64,000 nt of DNA from Synechocystis sp. PCC 7338 (GCF_018282115.1 NZ_CP054306.1:1473488-1537487), one strand, 5' to 3'. Counted from the first letter of the stretch, positions 43,166 to 53,840 are shown. Notes: generated by a model not told the origin, from the sequence alone. A program made the numbers and translations.

Positions 43166-43251
43166 GTTACCTGCAAAACAGCTAAAATTGTTCAACCATA
43201 AATTGTCCGGTAAAAGTACCATTGATCTTAAATAATTCAGGGGGTTCAATA

Positions 43252-44163
43252 ATGGACAGAGAAGAAAAAATAAGAGTAAGTGAAGATAAATTTGCCCTAT
43301 CAGCTAGGGTGAAAAAGCTGTTAACTCAATCTCTTGACACTTTAGAAGCAATTCTTGATGATGACCAACTGCCGCCTCAAGAAAGGGCAACGGTGGCCTT
43401 AAAAATTCTTGAAATAGCAGAGGTTTTTACCGAGTTTAATGGTCATTCAGCGGATAAATTAATAGTCAGTGCTCAGCGGGAAATTAAGCAATTACAGCCA
43501 GAATATTCTCAAATCAACCCCAATTTACCGGAACCAACGGCAACCCAACAGACAGAATCGATATTTTTGCCTGCTAACTATGTAGAAGTTAAAGGCTTTT
43601 TATGCCCAGAAGAAAATGAAAAGTTTATCACAGAAGCAATCAATAGACGACGGCAATATATGGAGTCAAACACTACAACTAAGGCAAATCAATATCGCCA
43701 ATCCTATGTGCTTTTTTCTAAAAAAATCCCTGCATTGTCAGCCCTGATACGAGAACGGATCAAGCAAAGGTTACCGGGATTACTGGGTCAATTAAATTTT
43801 TCTCCCTTCGAAATTGCAGAAATTGAAGTGCAACTGACAGCCCATAATGATGGTTGCTATTACAGAATTCATAACGATGCCGGTAGTGAAAAAACAGCCA
43901 CTCGACAAATCACCTATGTCTATTATTTTTACCAAGAACCAAAGGCTTTTTCTGGAGGGGAGTTAAAACTTTACGATACGGAGTTTAAAAGTAACACCAT
44001 TATCACCCATCCAAATTTTCAAACTATTACCCCCACCAATAATTCCATTATCTTTTTTAATAGCCGTTGTCGCCATGAAGTAATGCCTGTGATTTGTCCT
44101 TCCAGGGAATTTGCCCACAGTCGGTTTACGGTCAACGGTTGGATTCGCCGAACGGCTGAATGA
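43252..44163 (+). CDS. 2-oxoglutarate/Fe(II)-dependent oxygenase
   Basis: A 303-residue protein. The C-terminal half is a prolyl-4-hydroxylase-like double-stranded beta helix with the iron triad His207-x-Asp209 (YRIHNDAGSE) and His275 (CRHEVMPV). A downstream Arg (SRFTVNGWIRR) would bind 2-oxoglutarate. The N-terminal 110 residues are helical and charged, perhaps a partner-binding region (VKKLLTQSLDTLEAILDD). The substrate could be a protein prolyl or other residue; not deducible. The ATG at 43252 is used; a TTG ten codons upstream is rejected. Confidence 0.85.
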   Translation: MDREEKIRVSEDKFALSARVKKLLTQSLDTLEAILDDDQLPPQERATVALKILEIAEVFTEFNGHSADKLIVSAQREIKQLQPEYSQINPNLPEPTATQQTESIFLPANYVEVKGFLCPEENEKFITEAINRRRQYMESNTTTKANQYRQSYVLFSKKIPALSALIRERIKQRLPGLLGQLNFSPFEIAEIEVQLTAHNDGCYYRIHNDAGSEKTATRQITYVYYFYQEPKAFSGGELKLYDTEFKSNTIITHPNFQTITPTNNSIIFFNSRCRHEVMPVICPSREFAHSRFTVNGWIRRTAE

Positions 44164-44219
44164 TATGTGAACGATTCCTCCCTGCTCAGGTGAAGAAGAG
44201 TAATTTCACCTTGTAAAAG

Positions 44220-44537
44220 TTAAACAAAAACCTGCAACTGTTGGATCAACTGGGCGGCCTGTTGTACGCCTTCAATGCGATGCACCGGTTGCCCCTGTTT
44301 GAATAACACCAAGGTTGGTAAAGACTGGATTTGGTACTGGGTGGCGATCGCCGGATATCTGTCGGTGTCAATTTTCACCACTTGGAGTTGCTGGCGGAGA
44401 TGACTGCCCACTTGCTCGAGAATGGGGGCCATCATTTGACAGGGGCCGCACCAGGTAGCATAAAAGTCCACCAACACCGGCTTGGGGGAACCGGCCAGCA
44501 TGTCGGCAAAATTGGCAAACTGTTTTTTGACAGCCAT
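44220..44537 (-). CDS. trxQ: Thioredoxin, y-type (TrxQ-like)
   Basis: A 105-residue thioredoxin with active site WCGPC in VDFYATWCGPCQMMAPIL and cis-Pro in QSLPTLVLF. The VLVDFYATWCGPCQ stretch resembles plant Trx y, and Synechocystis TrxQ is of this type; the subtype is less certain than the fold. Trx y proteins reduce peroxiredoxins and antioxidant enzymes. It lies 40 bases downstream of the dedA-like gene on the same strand. Confidence 0.82.
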   Translation of the reverse strand: MAVKKQFANFADMLAGSPKPVLVDFYATWCGPCQMMAPILEQVGSHLRQQLQVVKIDTDRYPAIATQYQIQSLPTLVLFKQGQPVHRIEGVQQAAQLIQQLQVFV

Positions 44538-44577
44538 AGTATTTTCCCTCGCAAAGGTATTAATCCAGTTCTAGCAA

Positions 44578-45234
44578 TTATTGGGGGCGATCGCCTATGG
44601 CCGACTCGATGGTTTGATCAAAACGCTTTTGCAGAAAGTGAAAGACAAAGTAGAGGCCTACCATTCCCACCACGGCAGCTAGGGCAAACCAACTAAATTG
44701 GGTAGTCCAGGCAATAATTTGCTCAATGGTGACCACCCTTCCCAAAAAGTAGGCCAAACTGACAGTGATGGTGGCCCAAACGGAAGCACCGCCGATGTTA
44801 TAGAGCAAAAATTTGCCGTAGGGCATACGGACAATGCCGGCCATGGGCCCCGCAAAAATTCGTAGTAGGGTGACAAAACGCCCCAAAAATACCGCCGCCG
44901 CCCCATTTTGGCTAAATTTATGGCGGGCTTGATCAAGCTTTTCCTGGGGAATGTTAAACAGCTTGGCCGCCCTGGTCAGTAGGGGCCAACCGCCCCAGCG
45001 TCCCACCCAGTAACCACAACTATCCCCCAACACAGCCCCGGCGATCGCAGCGATTAAAACACCGCCGTAACTTAAATCCCCGCTGCCGGCCAAAAAGCCC
45101 CCCAACAGGGTTATGGTTTCTCCAGGGATGGGAATGCCCGCATTTTCCAAGGCAATGCCAAAGAATACGGCTCCGTAACCATATTGACGGGCCAATTCCT
45201 GCAATGTCTCTAGCGAAAAAAATTCCCAACCCAT
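44578..45234 (-). CDS. DedA-family (VTT-domain) membrane protein
   Basis: A 218-residue protein of the DedA/SNARE-associated family. Visible are GIALENAGIPIPGETITLLGG near 22-42 with the conserved E and P, GDSCGYWVGRWGG near 69, and the re-entrant FLGRFVTLLRIFAGPMAG near 117, plus C-terminal helices. DedA proteins flip undecaprenyl phosphate or phospholipids and support envelope stability. It is probably co-transcribed with the thioredoxin gene that follows. Confidence 0.9.
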   Translation of the reverse strand: MGWEFFSLETLQELARQYGYGAVFFGIALENAGIPIPGETITLLGGFLAGSGDLSYGGVLIAAIAGAVLGDSCGYWVGRWGGWPLLTRAAKLFNIPQEKLDQARHKFSQNGAAAVFLGRFVTLLRIFAGPMAGIVRMPYGKFLLYNIGGASVWATITVSLAYFLGRVVTIEQIIAWTTQFSWFALAAVVGMVGLYFVFHFLQKRFDQTIESAIGDRPQ

Positions 45235-45299
45235 GGTGATGCTTATTTAATAATTCTTAATAATCTGCTTATTTTTAGTGTAGCGGATGGGAGTCTTGG

Positions 45300-46571
45300 A
45301 TGCTGCCGAAGATTTTACTGCTCAGCAATGGCCACGGAGAAGATGCGATCGCCGTTAGCATTGGCCAGGCTTGGAGTGCTCTGGCGGGGATGAAGCCTGA
45401 GAAAATATTAGTGGGATTACCCTTGGTAGGGAAAGGCAGTAGTTATCGACGCTTAAATATTCCTCTAATTGGCCCGGTGAAAACCATGCCCTCCGGTGGC
45501 TTTAACAACATGGATGCCAGGGAATTATGGCGGGATGTTCAGGGTGGTCTATGGGGGCTCACTAAAGCCCAGTTGGGAAGTTTGAAACAATGGACAGCGC
45601 AAGGGGGCAAAGTTGTAGCAGTGGGGGACATCGTGCCCCTGGCCCTAGCTTGGTTGGGCCGAGGTGATTACGCCTTTGTGGGCACAGCTAAGTCGGAATA
45701 TTATCTCCGCTCCCCCGTTGGGGAATGGTTACCCAGTACCCAAGCTTGGGAAAAATGGCTTGGTTCCACCTACTACCCTTGGGAGCAGTGGTTAATGATG
45801 AGGAAAAATTGCACAGCGGTCTTTCCCCGCGATCGCCTCACCCATGCAAGTTTATTAAGCCAAGGCGTGATTAGTTACCCCGTGGGCAATCCGATGATGG
45901 ACGGTTTAAACTCGCAGGATTACCAACCCCAACCGTTACAGCCAGGGCAGAGTTTGAGCATTACCCTTTTACCCGGTTCCCGATCGCCAGAAATGGAACG
46001 GAATTGGGCCCTCATTGGGCGAAGTTTAACTAGCGTGTTAACCCATTTTTCCGATGTTTCTGTAACCTTCCTGGCGGCGATCGCCCCTTCCCTCCCCTTA
46101 GCACCGTTGATGGCTGAAGTGGAAACCCAGGGTTGGCAACGATTGGAGGAAAATAACGTGGAACTTTTGACCAACAAAATTTCTTGCCTGATCGAGGGAC
46201 CCGTTTTCCAAAAAAACCAAGCCCATTTGGTTTTTAGCCAACAACAGTTTGCCGATTGTCTGCACAATGCCCAAGCGGCGATCGCCATGGCTGGTACCGC
46301 CACGGAACAATTTGTCGGTCTTGGTAAACCGGTGATTAGTTTTCCTGGTGCTGGCCCCCAATACAATCCTTATTTTGCCCGTCGTCAAACCTGGCTCCTG
46401 GGGGAGTCCTTAATCCTCTTAGATGCCCCGGAACAAACTGGCATAGCTCTAAAAAAAGTACTACATAATCAGAATCAACTAGAGGCGATCGCCCGTAATG
46501 GCCGGGAACGATTGGGGGAAGCTGGAGCCGCCCGCCGTATTGCAGAAGTCCTCCACCAACAATGGGGTTAG
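45300..46571 (+). CDS. Lipid-A-disaccharide synthase-related glycosyltransferase (LpxB-like)
   Basis: A 423-residue GT-B-fold protein starting KILLLSNGHGEDAIAVSIGQ, with the GHGEDA loop typical of the cyanobacterial LpxB-related family. It has VAVGDIVPLALA near 104, TLLPGSRSPEMERNW near 222 and AIAMAGTATEQFVGLGKPVI near 326. Cyanobacterial lipid A is simplified, so the acceptor is uncertain; it may be another glycolipid. It stands alone on the plus strand. Confidence 0.8.
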   Translation: MLPKILLLSNGHGEDAIAVSIGQAWSALAGMKPEKILVGLPLVGKGSSYRRLNIPLIGPVKTMPSGGFNNMDARELWRDVQGGLWGLTKAQLGSLKQWTAQGGKVVAVGDIVPLALAWLGRGDYAFVGTAKSEYYLRSPVGEWLPSTQAWEKWLGSTYYPWEQWLMMRKNCTAVFPRDRLTHASLLSQGVISYPVGNPMMDGLNSQDYQPQPLQPGQSLSITLLPGSRSPEMERNWALIGRSLTSVLTHFSDVSVTFLAAIAPSLPLAPLMAEVETQGWQRLEENNVELLTNKISCLIEGPVFQKNQAHLVFSQQQFADCLHNAQAAIAMAGTATEQFVGLGKPVISFPGAGPQYNPYFARRQTWLLGESLILLDAPEQTGIALKKVLHNQNQLEAIARNGRERLGEAGAARRIAEVLHQQWG

Positions 46572-46731
46572 TTCTTTGCGGGAAAATTTCTTGTGAATTT
46601 ACTTACAAAATTTTAAATGGTGTTGAGAGCTGATTTTATAAGTCTGCTGAGATCAAGCAATGACAAGGCTTTCAGTGTTTGCTATGACAAGAGTTCCAAA
46701 TAATCCAAACACTTACTAGATAAGGGTTTGA

Positions 46732-46956
46732 GCACTCTTAAGATTTTCTTTAGAAATTAGCTCTGAATGGCAAGTAAAAAAAGGTGATAAAGTAAATCCC
46801 CCTAAACAAGTAAATATCATCTACTATGCCAAACTCTCTGAGAAAAATAATCAAGCCCATTCTTTATCGGCATGGCTGGAGGGCTTAAATTTCAACACTT
46901 TGAGCTTAGCCTTCAGCCTTTTTTTCCGCTTTTCTTTCTTCTCGAACTCAGGTTAA
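46732..46956 (+). pseudogene. Coding-like open frame without a start codon; possible gene remnant
   Basis: After a TGA at 46729-46731 the frame is open for 74 codons to a TAA at 46954-46956. The beginning (RFSLEISSEWQVKKGDKV) looks like real protein and recalls the lipoyl-like segment of membrane-fusion proteins. The later part becomes Phe/Ser rich and less convincing. No ATG or GTG stands near the beginning. The rest of the 46572-47014 gap is A+T rich and shows nothing else. Confidence 0.3.
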
Positions 46957-47014
46957 AAATACCTAACTAAAGCAATTAATTAGGCAATGGTTTGAACAGT
47001 TTTAACAGTTTGAA

Positions 47015-49183
47015 TTACGCTCCTTTGACGATCGCCCCGAAATCTCCCAGAATTAGGGCATAATTACGAATTAGACCGAGTAAGTTAAGGCGATTTTGCC
47101 GTAATTCGTCATTTTCCGCCATTACCAACACACTATCCGGTCCGTCGAAAAAGTCCGCCACGGTGGGGGCCAACTCATGTAGAGCGTTTACCAAAGTTTC
47201 GTAGTCACGGCTTTCTTGCACTTCTACCGCTTTGGGATAAATGGCCAACAATGCTTGGTAAACTGCTTTTTCCGAATCCTGGACCAGTTGGGGAGCTTGG
47301 ACCACAGGACGGGGGTCCAGTTGAGTTGTTGGCAAGGTGCCCTTACTAGCTAGCTTGGCGGAACGGTTCACGGTGGGATAAATGGCGTCTAAATGACCGT
47401 TGTCCCGCAATTCTTGCAGATATTGAGCCCTTTCCCTGACATCCTGTAAATCCGCCAACAGGCGGTCAGGCATCGTACTTTCGGCATCGTCACAGTTTGT
47501 TTCCCCACTGCCCAACACAGCGTTGACTAGGTCATAATCAATGCCCTGTTCATCCTGAAGTAAGGTTTGTAGTCTTTGCAGAAAAAATGCCTTTAACGCT
47601 GGGAGGGGGGAAGTTTTGTCGGGGTGGGAGGTGACAAAATCCTGGCAACCCTGGTTCAATAGTTCCAGTAAATTGACTTCTAGACCCGCCGTCCAGGCTA
47701 CGTTAATCACCGCATTGGCTGCCCGCCGCAGGGCAAAGGGATCGGAAGAGCCAGTGGGAAGTAAACCCAAACCAAAAATACTCACTAGAGTATCGAGGCG
47801 ATCGGCCATGCCCACCACTTGACCGGGTAAGCCTTGGGGTAAATCATCATCCTGGTGCCGGGGGAGGTAATGCTCCACAATGCCCTGGGCTACCACCGCC
47901 GATTCACCGCTAACGAGGGCGTATTTTTCCCCCATAATGCCTTGCAGTTCAGGAAATTCGTACACCATTTGGGTTACCAGATCTGCTTTACAAAGCATGG
48001 CAGTGCTGTCAATTTCCCCCCGCTGTTGCTCCGTTACCCCCAACTGATCGGCGATCGCCGCGGCCATTTCCATAATGCGGTCCACCTTATCCCGCATGGT
48101 GCCCAACTCTTCTTGGAAGGTAACCGTTTCTAGTTGGGGCAAATAGCTGTCGAGGCTATCGTCACAGTCAGCCTGATAGAAAAATTTGGCATCGGCTAAG
48201 CGGGCCCGAATGACTCGGCCATTGCCCGCCGCAATAATCTCCCCTTTGCTGGGATCGCCGTTGGCAATGGTGATGAAATGGGGTAATAGCTGGCCATCTT
48301 TGTCCACCACGGGAAAGTAGCGTTGATGGGTGACCATGACGGTGGTAATCACTTCCCTGGGTAAGCTGAGAAATTCTTGATCAAACTGCCCTAACACTGC
48401 GGTGGGATATTCCACCAACTGTTCCACTTCATCGAGCAAATCGTCATAAATAATCGCTTTGCCTTCTGGGGTGGCCGCCTGGGTGGTAATTTGTTGCTCA
48501 ATTATGGCCCGGCGCTCCTTGGGATCCACCACGACCCCAGCCTGTTTTAACTGAGCCAAATAATCTTCTCCGTGGGCTAGGCTAACTGGTGCTGGGTGCA
48601 AAATTCGATGTCCCCGGGAAAGGCGATCAGCGACTAAGGTAGTAGAGCCATTGTCAATATGTAGAGGTAAAACCTGGTCATCCAACAAACAAACCAACCA
48701 ACGAATGGGACGGGGGAAGCGCCAATCTCCATCTCCCCAACGCATAAACCGTCGACCATCCAAAGCCTTGAGCCAACCTAGGGCTAGCTTGGGTAACAAA
48801 TCCTGGCTCGCTTGGCCCCGCAGTTGCTTATTGACAAAAATAAAATCTCCTTTGGGGGTGGAGCGGATTTCAAAATCCTCTGGGCTGACCCCTTGTTTTT
48901 TGGCAAAGCCCAACGCGGCTGGGGTGGGTTGGCCGTCCTTGAAAGCGGCACTGGCCGGTGGCCCCTTAATTTCCTCTAGGCGATCGGGCTGACATTCCGG
49001 TAAACCTTTAATCAACACCGTTAAGCGCCGGGGCGTGCCGTAAATTTCCACCGACTCCGGTTCTAAAAACTCCGCCGCCAAACCTGGGGGAATTAACCCT
49101 TGCCACTGGGCGATCGCACTACGAACAAAATCGGCGGGTAACTCTTCAGTTCCAATTTCAAATAGAAAGGTTTGCAGGGGCAT
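47015..49183 (-). CDS. glyS: Glycyl-tRNA synthetase beta subunit
   Basis: A 722-residue beta subunit of the alpha2-beta2 bacterial glycyl-tRNA synthetase. It starts [20 protein letters not shown], the canonical N-terminus. Also visible are [16 protein letters not shown] near 155, [11 protein letters not shown] near 290, [20 protein letters not shown]-like [18 protein letters not shown] near 404, and an HD-like [20 protein letters not shown] near 475. The C-terminal anticodon-binding region ([18 protein letters not shown]) is complete. The alpha subunit gene is not in the window. I start at the ATG at 49181-49183. Confidence 0.95.
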   Translation of the reverse strand: MPLQTFLFEIGTEELPADFVRSAIAQWQGLIPPGLAAEFLEPESVEIYGTPRRLTVLIKGLPECQPDRLEEIKGPPASAAFKDGQPTPAALGFAKKQGVSPEDFEIRSTPKGDFIFVNKQLRGQASQDLLPKLALGWLKALDGRRFMRWGDGDWRFPRPIRWLVCLLDDQVLPLHIDNGSTTLVADRLSRGHRILHPAPVSLAHGEDYLAQLKQAGVVVDPKERRAIIEQQITTQAATPEGKAIIYDDLLDEVEQLVEYPTAVLGQFDQEFLSLPREVITTVMVTHQRYFPVVDKDGQLLPHFITIANGDPSKGEIIAAGNGRVIRARLADAKFFYQADCDDSLDSYLPQLETVTFQEELGTMRDKVDRIMEMAAAIADQLGVTEQQRGEIDSTAMLCKADLVTQMVYEFPELQGIMGEKYALVSGESAVVAQGIVEHYLPRHQDDDLPQGLPGQVVGMADRLDTLVSIFGLGLLPTGSSDPFALRRAANAVINVAWTAGLEVNLLELLNQGCQDFVTSHPDKTSPLPALKAFFLQRLQTLLQDEQGIDYDLVNAVLGSGETNCDDAESTMPDRLLADLQDVRERAQYLQELRDNGHLDAIYPTVNRSAKLASKGTLPTTQLDPRPVVQAPQLVQDSEKAVYQALLAIYPKAVEVQESRDYETLVNALHELAPTVADFFDGPDSVLVMAENDELRQNRLNLLGLIRNYALILGDFGAIVKGA

Positions 49184-49418
49184 AGGGCAAGGGAGCAATG
49201 GGTCGGTTAGGGAAGGCAAAAGCCACCACCAATAACCATATCAGGCAAGTTGAGGTGGGGCATAGGGATTTTTAGCAATGGCACAAAATCAGCCCATTTA
49301 CGGGCAGGTGCTGGCGCCATCATTTCTGGACTAGGTTTTAATGGTCAGTGTTGACCGATTACTGCTTACTGCCCACTGAAACCTAGACCGAAAATATAAC
49401 CTTAATACCAAAGTTTTT

Positions 49419-50516
49419 ATGAAAGCCCTCATTCTCTCCGGCGGCAAAGGAACCCGGTTGCGCCCCCTCACCTACACCGGAGCCAAGCAGTTGGTGCCCG
49501 TGGCTAACAAACCAATCCTCTGGTATGGCATTGAGGCGATCGCCAAGGCTGGCATTACCGACATCGGCATTATTATTAGCCCAGAAACGGGGGAGGAAAT
49601 TAAAATGGTCACCGGCAACGGGGAAAATTTTGGCGCCCAGATTACTTACATTTTGCAATCAGAACCCTTGGGGCTGGCCCATGCGGTGAAAACGGCGGCG
49701 GATTTTCTCCAAACATCTCCTTTTGTGATGTATTTAGGAGATAACCTAATTCAAGATGATTTAGAGCAATTCCTCGACCATTTCCAAGCAAAATCTCTCG
49801 ATTCCTTGATTTTACTGCGACAAGTTCCCAATCCCACTGCCTTTGGGGTGGCCACCGTTGATGACCAAGGCAAAGTGCTAGCCCTGGTGGAAAAACCGGA
49901 GCATCCCCCTTCCAACCTGGCCCTAGTGGGACTTTACTTTTTTGCCCCCACCATCCACCAGGCGATCGCCAATATTGAGCCCTCTGCCCGGGGAGAACTA
50001 GAAATCACCGATGCGATCCAATATCTGATCAGCCATGGTTATGGGGTGGAATCTCTGGAGTTAGAGGGATGGTGGCTAGACACCGGCAAAAAGGACGATC
50101 TGCTGGCCGCCAATCAAATTATCCTCGATAGCCTAGTGGAGAAAGATATCCAGAGCACTGTGGATGAGCAAAGTAAAATCTCCGGTCGGGTAACCATTGG
50201 CCCCCACAGCCAAATTATCAACAGCGTCATCCGTGGCCCCGTGGCGATCGGCTCAAACTGTCATTTGGAAAACTGCTTTATCGGTCCCTACAGCAGTATT
50301 GCCGACGGAGTTAAAATCAGGGATGCAGATCTCGAACACAGTGTCGTGCTCCAGGGAGCCAGCATTGTGGCCATCGAACAAAGAATTGTCGACAGTGTCA
50401 TCGGCAAAAACGCCAAAATTTTCCCCGCTCCCCGCCGTCCCCAGGCTTTACGTTTCCTGATTGGGAATGATTCTCAAGTGGAACTGATTGGATCATCTTC
50501 CTACCCCCAAGACTAA
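49419..50516 (+). CDS. rfbA: Glucose-1-phosphate thymidylyltransferase, long form
   Basis: A 365-residue nucleotidyltransferase (RmlA long/StrD type). The active-site start is MKALILSGGKGTRLRPLTYT, followed by KQLVPVANKPILWYGIEAI, MYLGDNLIQDD near 105, LVEKPEHPPSNLALVGLYFF near 150 and GWWLDTGKKDDLL near 218. The C-terminal 110 residues are a left-handed beta-helix of hexapeptide repeats, absent from the short form. It makes dTDP-glucose for deoxysugar or surface polysaccharide synthesis. In PCC 6803 the homologue also sits just upstream of the alkane pair. Confidence 0.9.
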   Translation: MKALILSGGKGTRLRPLTYTGAKQLVPVANKPILWYGIEAIAKAGITDIGIIISPETGEEIKMVTGNGENFGAQITYILQSEPLGLAHAVKTAADFLQTSPFVMYLGDNLIQDDLEQFLDHFQAKSLDSLILLRQVPNPTAFGVATVDDQGKVLALVEKPEHPPSNLALVGLYFFAPTIHQAIANIEPSARGELEITDAIQYLISHGYGVESLELEGWWLDTGKKDDLLAANQIILDSLVEKDIQSTVDEQSKISGRVTIGPHSQIINSVIRGPVAIGSNCHLENCFIGPYSSIADGVKIRDADLEHSVVLQGASIVAIEQRIVDSVIGKNAKIFPAPRRPQALRFLIGNDSQVELIGSSSYPQD

Positions 50517-50778
50517 AACTCCCCAGCAACCTAGACTAGTTTTGCTAGAATGGTGCCAACTCAAATCGTGGCGGATCTGGCCATGTAGATTACTAAATCA
50601 ACCGGATAGGTGTTTCCTATGGTTATGGCGCCACCATCCCCCGGGATTTGCATTAATGTAGAGTGTGTATTATGAAGACAACCGGAGGTTAATTTCTTAA
50701 CCTTTCTTTACCTTAGATCTTAGATCCCCATCGATCTTTTTACCGTTTACCGTCCATCCACAGGAGTCCAACGCCCCT

Positions 50779-51474
50779 ATGCCCGAGCTTGCTGTCCGCA
50801 CCGAATTTGACTATTCCAGCGCAATCTACAAAGACGCCTACAGCCGCATCAACGCCATTGTCATTGAAGGCGAACAGGAAGCCTACAGCAACTATCTCCA
50901 GATGGCGGAACTCTTACCGGAGGACAAGGAAGAGTTAGTCCGCTTAGCCAAAATGGAAAACCGCCACAAGAAAGGTTTCCAAGCCTGTGGCAACAACCTC
51001 AAAGTTAGCCCTGATATGCCCTATGCCCAGGAATTTTTTGCTGGTCTGCACGGCAATTTCCAAAAAGCTTTTGGGGAAGGGAAAGTTGTTACCTGTTTAT
51101 TGATTCAAGCTTTAATTATCGAAGCTTTTGCGATCGCCGCCTACAACATTTACATTCCTGTGGCGGACGACTTTGCCCGGAAAATCACCGAAGGCGTGGT
51201 CAAGGACGAATACACCCACCTCAACTATGGCGAAGAGTGGTTAAAAGCCAACTTTGCCACCGCTAAAGAGGAACTGGAACAGGCCAACAAGGAAAACCTA
51301 CCCCTAGTGTGGAAAATGCTCAACCAAGTGCAGGGGGATGCGAAGGTGTTGGGCATGGAGAAGGAAGCCCTGGTAGAAGATTTTATGATCAGCTACGGTG
51401 AAGCCCTCAGTAACATTGGCTTTAGCACCAGGGAAATTATGCGCATGTCCTCCTACGGTTTAGCCGGAGTCTAG
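50779..51474 (+). CDS. ado: Aldehyde-deformylating oxygenase (alkane synthase)
   Basis: A 231-residue ferritin-like di-iron enzyme that converts fatty aldehydes to alkanes plus formate. The two ExxH motifs that bind iron are MENRHKKGF near 56-64 and [13 protein letters not shown] near 142-154, with further Glu ligands in [11 protein letters not shown] near 30 and [11 protein letters not shown] near 112. It starts [20 protein letters not shown] with AGGAG upstream. It partners the acyl-ACP reductase encoded 220 bases downstream. Its own terminator (51510-51547) lies between the two, so they are not a simple operon. This pair makes heptadecane/pentadecane in cyanobacterial membranes. Confidence 0.97.
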   Translation: MPELAVRTEFDYSSAIYKDAYSRINAIVIEGEQEAYSNYLQMAELLPEDKEELVRLAKMENRHKKGFQACGNNLKVSPDMPYAQEFFAGLHGNFQKAFGEGKVVTCLLIQALIIEAFAIAAYNIYIPVADDFARKITEGVVKDEYTHLNYGEEWLKANFATAKEELEQANKENLPLVWKMLNQVQGDAKVLGMEKEALVEDFMISYGEALSNIGFSTREIMRMSSYGLAGV

Positions 51475-51509
51475 TCTAGGTCGGCAATATCTCAAACTAT
51501 TTCATTAAG

Positions 51510-51547
51510 CCCACAAATCTCGAACTTCTTCGGATCTGTGGGTTTTT
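51510..51547 (+). terminator. Rho-independent terminator between ado and aar
   Basis: CCCACAAATC (51510-51519) pairs with GATCTGTGGG (51533-51542) with one mismatch, followed by TTTTT at 51543-51547. This predicts separate transcription of aar from a promoter in 51548-51694. Confidence 0.8.
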
Positions 51548-51694
51548 GCCCTATTTTCGGGTACTTTTAGGAAGCTGGCCCATGGCAAAGGGAAGTTTGT
51601 CAAATTGTGCCATACTGTGTAAAGCTTTATGGCGATCGGAGTCGTTAACTGAGCGGAAAGCGATACCTTCCCCTATTTATTCTGACTATTATCA

Positions 51695-52717
51695 ATGTTT
51701 GGTCTTATTGGTCATCTCACGAGTTTAGAACACGCCCAAGCGGTTGCCGAAGATTTAGGCTATCCTGAGTACGCCAACCAAGGCTTAGATTTTTGGTGTT
51801 CTGCTCCCCCCCAAGTAGTTGATAACTTTCAGGTGAAAAGTGTAACGGGGCAGGTAATTGAAGGCAAATATGTAGAGTCCTGCTTTTTGCCAGAAATGTT
51901 GACCCAACGGCGCATTAAGGCGGCCATTCGGAAAATTCTCAATGCCATGGCCCTGGCCCAGAAAGTTGGTTTGGATATTACGGCCCTGGGAGGTTTTTCT
52001 TCGATTGTATTTGAAGAATTTAACCTCAAGCAAAATAATCAAGTCCGCAATGTGGAACTGGACTTTCAGCGGTTCACCACTGGGAATACCCACACCGCCT
52101 ATGTAATTTGCCGTCAGGTGGAAGCTGGGGCAAAGCAACTGGGTATTGATCTAAGTCAGTCCACAGTGGCGGTTTGTGGTGCAACGGGGGACATTGGTAG
52201 CGCGGTATGCCGTTGGTTGGATAGCAAACACCAAGTTAAGGAATTATTGTTAATTGCCCGTAACCGCCAGAGACTGGAAAACCTCCAAGAGGAATTGGGT
52301 CGGGGCAAAATTATGGATTTGGAAACGGCCCTGCCTCAGGCAGACGTTATTGTTTGGGTGGCGAGTATGCCCAAGGGAGTGGAAATTGCCGGAGAAATGT
52401 TGAAAAAGCCCTGTTTGATTGTAGATGGGGGCTATCCCAAAAATTTAGATACGCGGGTGAAGGCGGATGGGGTGCATATTCTCAAGGGGGGCATTGTGGA
52501 GCATTCCTTGGATATCACCTGGGAGATTATGAAAATTGTGGATATGGATATTCCTTCCCGGCAAATGTTCGCCTGTTTTGCGGAGGCAATTTTGTTGGAG
52601 TTTGAGGGCTGGCGCACTAATTTTTCTTGGGGCCGCAACCAAATTTCCGTTAATAAAATGGAGGCGATCGGGGAAGCTTCCGTCAAGCATGGCTTTTGCC
52701 CTTTGGTCGCTCTTTAA
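51695..52717 (+). CDS. aar: Acyl-ACP reductase (long-chain)
   Basis: A 340-residue NADPH-dependent reductase that makes fatty aldehydes from acyl-ACP for ADO. The nucleotide-binding motif is [18 protein letters not shown] near 158. Start [20 protein letters not shown] is the family N-terminus. The C-terminal region has [20 protein letters not shown] near 286-305, containing the reactive cysteine region. It lies next to ado as in nearly all alkane-making cyanobacteria. Confidence 0.97.
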   Translation: MFGLIGHLTSLEHAQAVAEDLGYPEYANQGLDFWCSAPPQVVDNFQVKSVTGQVIEGKYVESCFLPEMLTQRRIKAAIRKILNAMALAQKVGLDITALGGFSSIVFEEFNLKQNNQVRNVELDFQRFTTGNTHTAYVICRQVEAGAKQLGIDLSQSTVAVCGATGDIGSAVCRWLDSKHQVKELLLIARNRQRLENLQEELGRGKIMDLETALPQADVIVWVASMPKGVEIAGEMLKKPCLIVDGGYPKNLDTRVKADGVHILKGGIVEHSLDITWEIMKIVDMDIPSRQMFACFAEAILLEFEGWRTNFSWGRNQISVNKMEAIGEASVKHGFCPLVAL

Positions 52718-52986
52718 CTCTGGGGTTTGTGGAGTTGGTCAACGGTTAACAAGGTCTGAAGCAGTGCTTAATTTCCGTCCAATCTCTTCAAGAGCCTAAT
52801 ACGACATGTCCCTAGTGCTTCTTATCGGATATGATTACTGCTGTAAAATCTCCCTTCTGTCCTAGGCATTTATTAAACGGGTGAATTGAGAGGATTCGTT
52901 CTTAGCACTGCTGGGTTAAGTATACGTTTGAATCAAGGACTAATTACAACAAACAACAACTAACTATCAAGGCTCACCGCCGCTGG

Positions 52987-53178
52987 TCAAAGGGTCTGAC
53001 TCAGTTGGGATAGGCAGTGGCCCATGAGAAAATACACCACCAAAGTGGCTGCCGCTGCTGCTGCTACCAGAGTTCCAGCCAGCATCAAAGAAAATTCCTG
53101 CTCTTCGATCGCCTGTTGCATGAGGTGGAGCGACCAAGCCACCAAAGCCACATCAAAAATGAGAATGGGCACCAACAT
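52987..53178 (-). CDS. Small two-helix membrane protein
   Basis: A 63-residue protein from the ATG at 53176-53178: helix 1 LVPILIFDVALVAWSLHLM, an acidic loop (EEQE), helix 2 LAGTLVAAAAAATLVVYFLM. No family recognised. A TTG 19 codons upstream is in frame and would give 82 residues. Standing alone on the minus strand. Confidence 0.5.
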   Translation of the reverse strand: MLVPILIFDVALVAWSLHLMQQAIEEQEFSLMLAGTLVAAAAAATLVVYFLMGHCLSQLSQTL

Positions 53179-53417
53179 ATGTAACAAAATGTAAACCTTT
53201 ACGTTACATTCTAATCTATTAGCCAGCGCTGGCAATCAAAAATCCGTTAATTTAACCTTTTCTACGGTTTTGGGGCGGTGTCCCGGCAGATGTTCTCCGT
53301 GCTTTTCTGACACCTATTCACTTCTATCTATTATCGATATCGATGCCGAAAATTTCCGCCCTAGCTAGTGATCCCTAGTCTACCCAAGGGCGATCGGACA
53401 ACAAAAGCACTGGCTGG

Positions 53418-53840
53418 TCAGTCTGCCTCTTCCTGCAGAATCAGCCGCTCCTGAACTTTTCTTAGAGTACAAACTTGATTGGCGGGTAGACGGGGCAATG
53501 GCAACTCCAAATTCGGCCAGGATTCCACCTCAGCACAAGGACAAAGGCAACTGGGAATTTGGCTGCGAGATAGGGGCACGGGCAAGGCACAACGGGCACA
53601 ACTGATAATTTCCCAATCGCCGCTGAGCAAGCTTTGTAGAGTTTGTTCCGTCCCTTCTAGGTAACAATCCTCCCGGCTACTAAGGATGAGTTGCCAACAG
53701 TCTTCAAAGGCTCGGGAAAATCTTTGTCCAGCAAAAATCGGGCTAGGCAAAACCACCGCGTCACTTTTGGGAAAGATTACTCCCCGGCCAAGTTGAAACC
53801 ACTGGCCTAAATAGTTTTTAACTTCAATGGCATCTGCCAT
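53418..53840 (-). CDS. Conserved hypothetical protein with cysteine cluster
   Basis: A 140-residue protein. The first 80 residues are mixed alpha/beta (AIEVKNYLGQWFQLGRGVIF). A cluster SCARCALPVPLSRSQIPSCL plus CPCAE near 79-103 could bind zinc. The protein ends with LRKVQERLILQEEAD. Function unknown. Confidence 0.65.
   Translation of the reverse strand: MADAIEVKNYLGQWFQLGRGVIFPKSDAVVLPSPIFAGQRFSRAFEDCWQLILSSREDCYLEGTEQTLQSLLSGDWEIISCARCALPVPLSRSQIPSCLCPCAEVESWPNLELPLPRLPANQVCTLRKVQERLILQEEAD

Noticed and set aside
43222-43251. TTG start ten codons before the 2OG-Fe(II) oxygenase ATG
   Set aside because: The ATG at 43252 begins a plausible charged helix, and the extension has no conserved content.
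48651-48992. 113-codon frame antisense to glyS
   Set aside because: Shadow frame within a highly conserved synthetase gene.
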